Shown here one piece after another: positions 1 through 6,589 of a stretch of 12,410 bases of DNA. A program made the position numbers and the translations under genes. Position 1 is the first letter of the stretch; each line of letters opens with the position of its first letter. A model generated the notes under the pieces. The model searched no databases and was not told the DNA's origin. It saw only the letters and a list, made by a program, of their open reading frames with translations. The stretch is from NCBI GenBank assembly GCA_018065205.1, contig JAGHTR010000141.1, positions 1-12,410 of the forward strand. Direction: 5' to 3'. The stretch is from Candidatus Colicola caccequi. Its GTDB lineage: Bacteria; Bacteroidota; Bacteroidia; Bacteroidales; Paludibacteraceae.

Positions 1-2415
1 TATGCCCGTGGCTATATCGGCCAAATGCAACGTCCCGATGTGGACAAAATCTCCGGACTGAGCCCTGTTATCTCGATTGACCAAAAAACAACGTCTCGCA
101 ACCCCCGTTCTACGGTAGGAACGATTACAGAAGTGTACGACTACTTGCGTTTGCTCTTTGCGCGAGCAGGTAAAGCATATTCCTACCAAACTGGTCATGA
201 GATGATCCAAATGACAGATGAGCAAATCGTAGAACGATTGCAGCACGAGTATTCAAACCGCAAAATCATGCTGCTCGCACCGTTGGTGCAAGGTAGAAAA
301 GGACATTATCGCGAGTTGTTTGATACCATTCGAAAAAAAGGTTACTTGTATGCACGAGTGGATGGTGAGATCAAAGAACTGTACCAGGGAATGAGGGTGG
401 ACCGCTATGTCAACCATCATATCGAAGTCGTTGTGGATCGCCTCATCATTGGTGCAGTGGATGAAAAACGACTCTATGAGTCGGTTAATAAATGTCTGAC
501 GGCAGGAGAAGGACTGATGATGGCGCTACCTATGGAGGATGACCAAGCTATGCCTCGCTATTTCTCCCGTAACCTGATGGATGCTGAAACCGGGCTAAGT
601 TACCAAAAACCGGCACCGCATACATTCTCATTCAATAGCCCAAGTGGTTGGTGCTCTTGCTGCAAAGGATTGGGTAGAATAAAAGCCAATAAATCCGAAA
701 ACATAGATGACGATGCCTTAGATGAGATGATTCACGAGGATAATTGGTTTGAACGACTGGTGGAGGCTTCTCAACAAAATGATGAAGAACAACAAGAAGA
801 GGAACAATGGCTCACTTGTCCCGAATGTCAGGGGCAACGACTCAATAAAGAGGCACTCAGTTATCGCATAGGAGACAAGAATATCGCAGAACTTGCCACG
901 ATGGATATAGACGCACTACTGCGTTTTTTAGAGCAGTTCCAAGATATGGATAGTCGCCAAATGGCCATTGCCGAACCTATTGTTAAGGAGATTTGCGGAC
1001 GATTACGATTTATGCTGGCGGTGGGACTGAATTACCTTAATCTGAACCGCTCTTCTGATAGTCTATCCGGAGGAGAAAGTCAACGTATCAGATTGGCGAC
1101 ACAAATAGGTTCGCGTTTGGTGAATGTCCTATATATATTAGATGAACCCTCTATCGGCTTGCATCAGCGGGATAATCAACGACTCATAGATAGTCTCAAG
1201 GAACTGCGCGATATGGGTAATACGATAATTGTGGTGGAGCATGATGAGCAGATGATGCGGCAGGCAGACTATGTAGTAGATATAGGTCCTAAGGCAGGAC
1301 GATTGGGAGGACAGGTGGTTTTTTCCGGCACACCTAAACAAATGCTGCAGGCTGATACGTTGACGGCCCAGTACTTGCGAGGCGAAAAGGAGTGTAGATT
1401 GACTACTGTCGCTTCCTCAGAGGAAAAGCATACGGAGGGTTCCCTTACTATTCGTGGGTGCCGAGGTAACAACCTCAAGGACATTTCTGTCTCCTTCCCT
1501 TTAGGGAAAATGATTTGTGTAACCGGTGTGTCCGGTAGCGGCAAGTCAACACTTATCAACCAAACACTCTATCCTCTACTGCGGCGAGAGTTGCATCACA
1601 GTTTGCAACAACCCCTTGAATACGATTCATTGGAAGGACTGGAAAATATAGATAAGGTCATCGCCGTGGATCAATCGCCAATTGGACGAACACCACGCAG
1701 TAATCCCGCTACCTACACCAATGTGTTCACGGATATACGTGAGTTGTTCGCTCAACTGCCTGAATCGCGTATCCGCGCTTGGCGGTCAGGACGGTTCTCC
1801 TTTAATACATCCGGAGGACGATGCGAAGAGTGCTCGGGCAATGGATATAAAACCATCCGAATGAATTTCCTGCCGGATGTGCTGGTGCCGTGTGAAGTAT
1901 GCGGTGGGGCGCGTTACCAAAAAGAGACATTGGAGGTGCGATTCAAAGGCAAAACAATAGCCGATGTGTTGGATATGACCGTCAACCAAGCGGTGGAGTT
2001 CTTCGCTAGCCAACCGCAGATACTCAAAAAAATAAAAACCATCCAAGATGTAGGATTGGGTTATATTAAATTAGGTCAGTCATCCACAACACTATCCGGT
2101 GGCGAGAGCCAACGAATGAAATTGGCGACTGAATTGAGCAAACCATCTACAGGGAAAACATTATATATATTAGATGAACCTACTACAGGTCTGCATTTTG
2201 AAGATATCCGTGTGTTGCTTAACGTGTTGCGACAATTGACCGATAAGGGCAATACCGTCATCGTTATTGAGCATAACCCGGATGTCATTAAAGCCTCGGA
2301 CTGGATTGTTGATCTTGGTCCTGAAGGAGGACGAAATGGCGGAGAAGTGGTGGCTGTCGGTACATTGGACGATATACGTCATAACCCCCGTTCATTGACC
2401 GGTCAATTTGTCTAA
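1..2415 (+). CDS. uvrA: UvrA, excinuclease ABC subunit A (5' end outside window)
   Basis: UvrA is the DNA-damage-sensing ATPase of nucleotide excision repair; it loads UvrB onto lesions. The reading frame is open from base 1 and the first codons (YARGYIGQMQRPDVD) align inside UvrA near residue 60 of the E. coli protein, so the start and the first Walker A lie upstream. Visible parts are the UvrB-binding region (MLLAPLVQGRKGHYRELF onward), the first ABC signature LSGGESQR (1063-1086) with its ILDEPSIGLH Walker B, the second Walker A GVSGSGKS (1525-1548), a CxxC-x20-CxxC zinc site ahead of the second signature (2092-2115), and LDEPTTGLH. Two oddities: the first zinc module keeps only its second cysteine pair (WCSCC), with NLMDAETG where the first CxxC should be, and the stretch to the next CPEC is about 55 residues, roughly half the E. 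coli spacing, with an acidic run. Expected full length is about 865 residues, short for UvrA. It could be a Bacteroidota paralogue rather than the housekeeping copy. Confidence 0.95.
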   Translation, partial: YARGYIGQMQRPDVDKISGLSPVISIDQKTTSRNPRSTVGTITEVYDYLRLLFARAGKAYSYQTGHEMIQMTDEQIVERLQHEYSNRKIMLLAPLVQGRKGHYRELFDTIRKKGYLYARVDGEIKELYQGMRVDRYVNHHIEVVVDRLIIGAVDEKRLYESVNKCLTAGEGLMMALPMEDDQAMPRYFSRNLMDAETGLSYQKPAPHTFSFNSPSGWCSCCKGLGRIKANKSENIDDDALDEMIHEDNWFERLVEASQQNDEEQQEEEQWLTCPECQGQRLNKEALSYRIGDKNIAELATMDIDALLRFLEQFQDMDSRQMAIAEPIVKEICGRLRFMLAVGLNYLNLNRSSDSLSGGESQRIRLATQIGSRLVNVLYILDEPSIGLHQRDNQRLIDSLKELRDMGNTIIVVEHDEQMMRQADYVVDIGPKAGRLGGQVVFSGTPKQMLQADTLTAQYLRGEKECRLTTVASSEEKHTEGSLTIRGCRGNNLKDISVSFPLGKMICVTGVSGSGKSTLINQTLYPLLRRELHHSLQQPLEYDSLEGLENIDKVIAVDQSPIGRTPRSNPATYTNVFTDIRELFAQLPESRIRAWRSGRFSFNTSGGRCEECSGNGYKTIRMNFLPDVLVPCEVCGGARYQKETLEVRFKGKTIADVLDMTVNQAVEFFASQPQILKKIKTIQDVGLGYIKLGQSSTTLSGGESQRMKLATELSKPSTGKTLYILDEPTTGLHFEDIRVLLNVLRQLTDKGNTVIVIEHNPDVIKASDWIVDLGPEGGRNGGEVVAVGTLDDIRHNPRSLTGQFV

Positions 2416-2425
2416 ATCAACCAAT

Positions 2426-3502
2426 ATGGATACAGTTATTTTGTCTATTGAATCAAGTTGTGATGATACCTCGTGTGCGGTCATCAAAAACGGCTTATTG
2501 ATGAGCAACGTCATTGCTTCGCAGAAAGTGCATGAGGAGTTCGGTGGAGTAGTGCCGGAATTGGCTTCTCGTGCCCATCAGCAGAACATAATGCCGGTGG
2601 TGGACGCTGCCCTTAAACATGCCGGAGTGGATAAAAAGGAGCTATCAGCCATCGCTTTCACACGTGGTCCGGGCTTATTAGGTTCGCTGCTCGTCGGCAC
2701 CAGTTTCGCCAAAGGATTGGCTCTGTCGTTGCATATCCCCCTTATTGAGGTGAATCACCTACAAGGGCATATCATGGCTCACTTCATTGACCCGTCTCCT
2801 GACTACGTCGCCTCCAATCCTAAACTGCAAGGTGTGACGATTAGTCATCCTAAAATGCCTTTCCTGTGTCTGCTCGTCAGTGGAGGCAATTCGCAAATAG
2901 TGAAGGTCAATGCCTATAATGATATGCAGATAATAGGTCAAACTATTGATGATGCTGCCGGCGAAGCGTTTGATAAGTGCGCTAAGGTCATGGGACTGCC
3001 TTATCCGGGTGGACCTTGGATAGATAAACTGTCTAAGGAGGGTGATCCTACACGCTATCCGTTGGCTAAACCTAATATGCCACACTATGACTATTCGTTC
3101 TCCGGACTCAAGACTTCTTTCCTGTACACGCTGCGCGATCTCATGCGCGAATATAAGGTAGAAAATGTGGATGTTTTGGCGGAACGTATTCCTAATCTGC
3201 GTGAGGATCTTTGTGCAAGCCTGCAAACAACCATTATTGATATACTTTTAACTAAAGTCAAGAAAGCCGCTAAGGACTTAGGTATAACGCGCATAGCTGT
3301 AGCCGGTGGCGTAAGTGCGAACTCCGGTTTGCGTGACGCAATGGTAGAAATGGGGAAACGTCAACATTGGGATGTTTTCATTCCTCCTTTCTCCTTCACA
3401 ACTGACAACGGAGCTATGATTGCTCAGGCTGGTTACTATAAGTTCTTAGACCACGATTTTTGTTCTATTGATGCTGCACCCTATGCCAAAACAACCATCT
3501 AA
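2426..3502 (+). CDS. tsaD: TsaD, tRNA N6-threonylcarbamoyladenosine transferase
   Basis: TsaD transfers the threonylcarbamoyl group from TC-AMP to A37 of tRNAs that read ANN codons, together with TsaB and TsaE, in the cytoplasm. The 358-residue protein has the ASKHA-type N-terminus (SIESSCDDTS), the metal-binding pair H111 and H115 in NHLQGH, the nucleotide-binding segments LLVSGGNSQ (149-157), YSFSGLKTS and AVAGGVSAN (291-299), and the metal aspartate D327 in FTTDNGAMIA. Length is normal for the family. I chose ATG 2426 because the conserved start (MDTVILSIESSCDD) begins there; a TTG at 2408 would add six residues and overlap uvrA. It lies 10 bp after the uvrA stop and its last 20 bases overlap the next gene, so the three genes are probably co-transcribed. 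It is normally an essential or near-essential gene. Confidence 0.96.
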   Translation: MDTVILSIESSCDDTSCAVIKNGLLMSNVIASQKVHEEFGGVVPELASRAHQQNIMPVVDAALKHAGVDKKELSAIAFTRGPGLLGSLLVGTSFAKGLALSLHIPLIEVNHLQGHIMAHFIDPSPDYVASNPKLQGVTISHPKMPFLCLLVSGGNSQIVKVNAYNDMQIIGQTIDDAAGEAFDKCAKVMGLPYPGGPWIDKLSKEGDPTRYPLAKPNMPHYDYSFSGLKTSFLYTLRDLMREYKVENVDVLAERIPNLREDLCASLQTTIIDILLTKVKKAAKDLGITRIAVAGGVSANSGLRDAMVEMGKRQHWDVFIPPFSFTTDNGAMIAQAGYYKFLDHDFCSIDAAPYAKTTI

Positions 3503-4052
3503 AATATCAGAATACAAAGACATCCTAATCTTTGTTGTCACTCTATTGGTAGCCAATTATTTCTGGAAATTCACTGTTCATGGTGATGAGGCCGGGATAG
3601 GGGATGTTACTTGGTTTGGATTAATTTGGACTCCATTCTTTGATGCCATCAGCCATCATACGGCACGATGTGCATATTGGGTTGTGGACCTGTTTCGAGA
3701 TACCGTGCACCTAAATGGCACGCATATTCGTTTTGATTCAGGAAATGCTTCTAATGTGGTGTGGTCGTGCACACCGGTGAAACAGAGTTTTATTTGGTTC
3801 TGCCTTATCTTAACGGCTGCCGGTTCATGGCTGCGTAAGATATGGTTCATCCCTTTGGGATGGATAGTCATCTATGGTATCAATGTGTTGCGCATTGCTG
3901 CAATCTCTCTTATTATTGAATTTCATCCGGAGTTATTTAACCTGATGCATGCCTATATCTTCAAATATATTTTCTATGGTATCATCTTCTTGATGTGGCT
4001 ATGGTGGATAGAACGAGTGGGGCAATCGCAATTAAATACGCAAAATAACTAA
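3483..4052 (+). CDS. Exosortase/archaeosortase-family membrane protein
   Basis: This is a 189-residue, mostly hydrophobic protein with about five membrane segments (near 13-30, 44-68, 101-116, 119-147 and 157-177). The exosortase family's Cys-Arg-His catalytic signature is visible in order: C96 in WSCTPVKQ, R137 in YGINVLRIAA, and H156 in NLMHAYIFKY. The spacing and the NVLRI motif are typical of the family. Known exosortases are polytopic cysteine enzymes thought to cleave and re-attach C-terminally tagged exported proteins, or to act with exopolysaccharide export. No PEP-CTERM-like substrate, glycosyltransferase or sorting partner lies in this window. I chose ATG 3483, which overlaps tsaD by 20 bases; an ATG at 3471 and a TTG at 3468 are also in frame. 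The family call is fairly secure; the subfamily and the substrate are not known from this sequence. Confidence 0.8.
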   Translation: MPKQPSKISEYKDILIFVVTLLVANYFWKFTVHGDEAGIGDVTWFGLIWTPFFDAISHHTARCAYWVVDLFRDTVHLNGTHIRFDSGNASNVVWSCTPVKQSFIWFCLILTAAGSWLRKIWFIPLGWIVIYGINVLRIAAISLIIEFHPELFNLMHAYIFKYIFYGIIFLMWLWWIERVGQSQLNTQNN

Positions 4053-4077
4053 AAAACGCAATTTTTTTTCTTAAAAA

Positions 4078-4109
4078 TTTGCACAGTTCAAAAAAAAATA
4101 GTAATTTTG
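4078..4109 (+). promoter_or_regulatory. Bacteroidota-type promoter for tRNA-Ser
   Basis: A TTTG box (4078-4081) is followed after exactly 20 bp by TAATTTTG (4102-4109), a perfect match to the Bacteroidota -33/-7 consensus TTTG...TAnnTTTG. Transcription should start near 4116, leaving a leader of about 120 nt before the tRNA. An A/T-rich tract surrounds the -33 box. It lies just after the exosortase stop codon, so it serves the tRNA as a unit separate from uvrA-tsaD. Confidence 0.8.
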
Positions 4110-4238
4110 CACGTCCTTACGATTTAGTGGGGAAAAATAAATAATCGAGACACAACACGTTGTGGATCAGAGAGGAGGAAGAACCGAGCGCCCTAATTTG
4201 CCAAGCAAAGTCATTTAGCGAAGTTTCTTCCGACGAAA
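4110..4238 (+). other. Long non-coding leader ahead of tRNA-Ser
   Basis: There are about 129 bases between the promoter and the tRNA 5' end, with no ATG-initiated reading frame of note. It contains an inverted repeat, CACAAC-AC-GTTGTG (4151-4164), which could form a 5-bp hairpin with a CACG loop or serve as a protein site. A purine-rich GAGGAGG run near 4173-4179 has no start codon behind it. The leader is presumably removed by RNase P. Confidence 0.45.
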
Positions 4239-4326
4239 GGAGAGATGCTCGAGTGGTTTAAGAGGCACGCCTGGAAAGCGTGTAAACTTCAAAAGGGTTT
4301 CCGGGGTTCGAATCCCCGCCTCTCCG
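4239..4326 (+). tRNA. tRNA-Ser (anticodon GGA)
   Basis: The 88-nt gene folds as a class II tRNA. The acceptor is GGAGAGA/CCTCTCC, the D stem CTC/GAG, and the anticodon stem CACGC/GCGTG around loop CTGGAAA, giving anticodon GGA (reads UCC and UCU). A long variable arm (AAACTT/GGGTTT with loop CAAAA) is diagnostic of serine, and the T arm is CGGGG-TTCGAAT-CCCCG. The discriminator is G, the serine identity base. CCA is not encoded (CAA follows), so it must be added by nucleotidyltransferase. Oddity: position 7 is A opposite C66, giving one A-C mismatch at the base of the acceptor stem. Confidence 0.96.
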
Positions 4327-4348
4327 CAAACGGATCGGCGGGATTTTT
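4311..4348 (+). terminator. Candidate intrinsic terminator overlapping the tRNA 3' end
   Basis: The last bases of the tRNA, AATCCCCGCC (4311-4320), can pair with GGCGGGATT (4337-4345) with one bulged C. Inside lie a TC/TC internal loop and a second stem TCCG-CAAA-CGGA (4323-4334). A run of five T (4344-4348) ends the structure. This is the form of a Rho-independent terminator, but its 5' arm is the mature tRNA's T-arm and acceptor strand, so it competes with tRNA folding. Termination is inferred from the fold only. Confidence 0.5.
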
Positions 4349-4400
4349 GGGATTGGATTAGAAAAAACTTGTTTTTGGATAAGACAATACGAAAAAGACC

Positions 4401-4478
4401 GTGGAGGCTTTGCAAGGACGCCCTTGCAAAGAATCGGGATTGTAAGGAGCGTAGCGACGTGAGAATCCCCGCCTCCGC
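4401..4478 (+). ncRNA. Folded three-way-junction element, possible structured RNA
   Basis: Three nested pairings are visible. An outer stem GTGGAGGC (4401-4408) pairs with GCCTCCGC (4471-4478) with one G-U pair. Inside it is a hairpin TTTGCAAGG (4409-4417)/CCTTGCAAA (4422-4430) with loop ACGC, and a second arm GGGATT (4436-4441)/AATCCC (4464-4469), whose loop could hold a small CGT/ACG stem (4450-4459). The 3' half is made of the tRNA-end repeat. It may be a structured RNA, a palindromic intergenic repeat, or processed tRNA read-through. No T-run follows, so it is not a standard terminator. Confidence 0.35.
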
Positions 4479-4479
4479 A
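4450..4479 (+). repeat. 30-bp direct repeat, copy 1
   Basis: This 30-base unit starts CGTAGCGACGTGAG and ends AATCCCCGCCTCCGCA. It is identical to 4532-4561. Its second half is a one-base-variant copy of the tRNA-Ser 3' end at 4311. The two copies start 82 bp apart. Confidence 0.85.
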
Positions 4480-4490
4480 GATTACGAAGA

Positions 4491-4509
4491 AATCCCCGCC
4501 TCTGCAAAC
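4491..4509 (+). repeat. Near-copy of the tRNA-Ser 3' end
   Basis: AATCCCCGCCTCTGCAAAC matches the tRNA 3' end plus its flank (4311-4331) apart from the loss of two C residues. This extends the similarity past the mature tRNA end into CAAAC, so the source of the copy included downstream DNA. Confidence 0.7.
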
Positions 4510-4531
4510 ACGCAGCCCCTCCCCGCCTCTC

Positions 4532-4561
4532 CGTAGCGACGTGAGAATCCCCGCCTCCGCA
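4532..4561 (+). repeat. 30-bp direct repeat, copy 2
   Basis: This is an exact copy of 4450-4479. It continues into CAAAC like the tRNA flank, whereas copy 1 continues differently, so the end of the identity is sharp on that side. Confidence 0.85.
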
Positions 4562-4642
4562 AACACGCAGCCCCCCCGCCTCCAATTTTTGAAATGTATT
4601 TTTAAAATAATCATAATTAATTAACAACCAATTTTTATCACA

Positions 4643-5473
4643 ATGAAAAAAGTATTTGCAACCCTTACGGTGCTGGCAATGCTGACCTTTGGTAGTGTTG
4701 CTGTTATGGCTCAGGAAGAGGCTCAGGCTGCTCCTGAAGCTACTGAACAAGTTCAAGAAGAAGCTGAGGCTGTTGAAGCCCCTGTTGCTGTTGAGGAAGC
4801 TGCTCCTGCTGAGGAAGATGGCGGACTCGTTGCTCTTCACAAAACTTTAAAAACTAAGTTTATTGAAGGTGGTGCCGGCTTTATGGCTGCTACTCTTCTC
4901 TGCTTGGTATTTGGTTTGGCTCTTTGCATTGAGCGTATCATTTACTTAAGTTTGTCTAAAACGAATACCAAAGCTCTTTTGGCTGACATTGAGGAAGCTT
5001 TGAAGAATGGTGGTATTGAGGCAGCATTGGAAGTTTGCCGTAATACCCGTGGTCCTGTTGCAAGTATCTTCTATCAGGGTCTTAGCCGTTATAATGAGGG
5101 TGTTGATGTTGTTGAGAAAACCGTTGCTTCTTATGGTGGCGTTCAACTCGGTCTCTTAGAGAAGAACCTCAGCTGGATTTCCCTGTTCATCTCTATCGCT
5201 CCGTCTCTCGGTTTCTTGGGAACCATCATTGGTATGATTGCTGCCTTCGATAAGATTCAACAAGTTGGTGATATCTCGGCTACTGTTGTTGCCGGTGGTA
5301 TTAAGGTCGCTCTGTTGACTACCCTTCTCGGTTTGATTATCGCTATCATCCTACAATTGTTCTATAACTACATCCTGTCTGTTATCGAGGGTCTCGTTAA
5401 CGAAATGGAAGATAGTTCTATCTCTCTGTTGGATATCGTTGTTGAGTACGACAAAACAAATAAGAAAAAATAA
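4643..5473 (+). CDS. exbB: ExbB/TolQ/MotA-family proton channel subunit
   Basis: ExbB forms the pentameric inner-membrane proton channel that, with ExbD, converts proton motive force into work on the envelope (TonB-dependent transport or Tol-like functions). The 276-residue protein starts with a signal peptide (MKKVFATLTVLAMLTFGSVAVMA, likely cut before Q24), then an acidic Ala/Glu/Pro-rich linker (24-60), TM1 near 78-103, a cytoplasmic domain (104-175), TM2 near 177-203 (SLGFLGTIIGMIAAF) and TM3 near 214-247. This N-terminal extension is absent from E. coli ExbB but I recall it as common in Bacteroidota. No Shine-Dalgarno sequence precedes ATG 4643; the upstream bases are A/T-rich. Codon use leans strongly to GCT and GTT, unlike downstream genes, which suggests high expression. 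It is the first gene of a four-gene set; 50 bp separate it from the next. Confidence 0.93.
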   Translation: MKKVFATLTVLAMLTFGSVAVMAQEEAQAAPEATEQVQEEAEAVEAPVAVEEAAPAEEDGGLVALHKTLKTKFIEGGAGFMAATLLCLVFGLALCIERIIYLSLSKTNTKALLADIEEALKNGGIEAALEVCRNTRGPVASIFYQGLSRYNEGVDVVEKTVASYGGVQLGLLEKNLSWISLFISIAPSLGFLGTIIGMIAAFDKIQQVGDISATVVAGGIKVALLTTLLGLIIAIILQLFYNYILSVIEGLVNEMEDSSISLLDIVVEYDKTNKKK

Positions 5474-5523
5474 TCCATCATCTATTGGATGAAGAAGTAA
5501 CTAACTTTTAAAATTGGATTATT

Positions 5524-6003
5524 ATGAAAGATTATAAAATGATTCCTAAGTTGGCCTTATGGGTACTGATGGGACTGGGCATTCTCTTCTCGCTTTTGTT
5601 CTTTATCGGTGGCTCTGAAGGTTCGCTGGAGGTGGCAGGTGACTTCCTGGATATACCTTACTTCACCAATCTGTTCCTGGCTTGGAACTACGTTCTGGTG
5701 ATTTTGGTTGTCTTTATTACGTTAGGCGTAGTTGTTTGGGAATTCACTAAGACCTATAAAGTAGATCGCACAAAAGCAATGCGCGGCTTATACGTTGTAT
5801 TGGGTTCTATTGCTCTTATTCTTATCTGCTGGTGCTTAGGTAGCACGGAAGAGTTGAAGATTATCGGCTATGAAGGAACGGACAATGTAGGTGGCATGGC
5901 TAAGTTGACTGATGCATGTATCTATTTGACCTATATTCTGGTTTTGGCTACTATCGTAACCATGGTTTGGGGTATAGTTCATACTAAAAAATTGAGTAAG
6001 TAA
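5524..6003 (+). CDS. Four-helix inner-membrane protein of unknown function in the exb operon
   Basis: I do not recognise a named family. The 159-residue protein has four predicted membrane segments (about 9-29, 51-74, 87-106 and 128-152), a short acidic external loop after helix 1 (GGSEGSLEVAGDFLD), a basic cytoplasmic loop between helices 2 and 3 (TKTYKVDRTKAMRG) and a basic tail (HTKKLSK). It has no signal peptide and no soluble domain. It sits between exbB and exbD, with only 2 bp to the exbD start, so it is almost certainly co-translated with the motor and may be an accessory subunit, assembly factor or anchor. That role is inferred from position alone. Confidence 0.85.
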   Translation: MKDYKMIPKLALWVLMGLGILFSLLFFIGGSEGSLEVAGDFLDIPYFTNLFLAWNYVLVILVVFITLGVVVWEFTKTYKVDRTKAMRGLYVVLGSIALILICWCLGSTEELKIIGYEGTDNVGGMAKLTDACIYLTYILVLATIVTMVWGIVHTKKLSK

Positions 6004-6005
6004 TC

Positions 6006-6587
6006 ATGGCAAAGAAAATTCCACAGATTAATGCCAGCTCCATGGCTGATATCTCTTTCTTGCTGCTTATCTTCTTCCTTGTGACTACCTCCATGGATGT
6101 CAATCAGGGTTTGGCTCGCCGTCTGCCGGCTCCTATTCCTCCTGATCAAAAGATTGAAGACACAGATATCAACAAACGTAACCTGATGGTCGTTAAGATC
6201 AATTCAATGAACCAATTGATGGTTCAGGGTCAGTTGATGGATGTTAAGCAACTCAAAGAGGAAGCCAAGAAGTTCATTAAGAATGAGAATGACGATGCTT
6301 GGTATCCTAAGTTGTTCGAAGAGGACTTTGGTGCTCCGTTTGGAACGCTTAAATATACCAAGGAACACGTTATTTCCGTTCAGAACGATGTGGATACGCA
6401 GTATCAAGCGTACCTGAATGTTCAGAATGAACTGGTAGCTGCCTATAACGAACTGCGTGACGAATGTGCGCATAAGTATTTCCATTGTGGCTATAACGAG
6501 TTGGATGAGGATACGCAAAAGCGAATCCAAAAGATTTATCCTCAAAAAATCTCGGAGGCTGAACCTAAAAACTACGGAGGAAACTAA
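6006..6587 (+). CDS. exbD: ExbD/TolR-family biopolymer transport protein, first copy
   Basis: ExbD is a single-span stator subunit whose membrane aspartate carries the proton path through the ExbB channel. The 193-residue protein has a short cytoplasmic N-terminus (MAKKIPQINASSM), the conserved D15 at the start of the helix (MADISFLLLIFFLVTTSM) and a periplasmic domain with the usual VVKINSMNQLMVQGQ and VISVQNDVDTQYQAYL strands. At 193 residues it is longer than the roughly 140 of E. coli ExbD. The excess is an insert at about 88-120 (NENDDAWYPKLFEEDFG...) and a C-terminal tail. It lies 2 bp after the previous stop and 2 bp before the second exbD. Confidence 0.93.
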   Translation: MAKKIPQINASSMADISFLLLIFFLVTTSMDVNQGLARRLPAPIPPDQKIEDTDINKRNLMVVKINSMNQLMVQGQLMDVKQLKEEAKKFIKNENDDAWYPKLFEEDFGAPFGTLKYTKEHVISVQNDVDTQYQAYLNVQNELVAAYNELRDECAHKYFHCGYNELDEDTQKRIQKIYPQKISEAEPKNYGGN

Positions 6588-6589
6588 TC

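Larger units (their letters stand above)
4327..4642. other. Non-coding tRNA-to-exbB region rich in tRNA-derived repeats
   Basis: This 316-base stretch has no credible gene on either strand. From about 4464 to 4583 it is packed with short variants of the tRNA-Ser 3' end (AATCCCCGCCTC followed by forms of TCCGCAAAC). Two copies carry the exact 30-bp repeat, and a second exact 16-base match (GCAAACACGCAGCCCC) occurs at 4504-4519 and 4559-4574. C-runs reach seven bases (4571-4577). The last 60 bases become A/T-rich and must carry the exbB promoter, but only weak matches exist: a TTTG at 4588-4591 with no proper TAnnTTTG at the right distance. Confidence 0.75.

Noticed and set aside
2408..2425. 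TTG start for tsaD
   Set aside because: It adds six residues not expected in the family and overlaps uvrA; ATG 2426 fits the conserved N-terminus.
2759..3226. 155-residue minus-strand reading frame inside tsaD
   Set aside because: It is a shadow of a strongly conserved gene, with no recognisable domain.
3468..3482. Upstream TTG or ATG 3471 start for the exosortase-like gene
   Set aside because: It gives a longer overlap with tsaD and extra residues with no family feature; not fully excluded.
4450..4561. Possible CRISPR array
   Set aside because: There are only two exact repeats, no regular spacers, internal tRNA similarity, and no cas genes.
4588..4621. Promoter for exbB (TTTG 4588 with TAATTAAT 4614)
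   Set aside because: The -7 element misses TAnnTTTG and the spacing is 22 bp; too weak to annotate.
4215..4840. Overlapping minus-strand reading frames of 66, 118 and 160 residues across the tRNA and repeat region
   Set aside because: They are antisense to tRNA-Ser and its repeats; the GIRTPE- and RRGGDS-type peptides are the well-known artefact of reading serine tRNA genes backwards.
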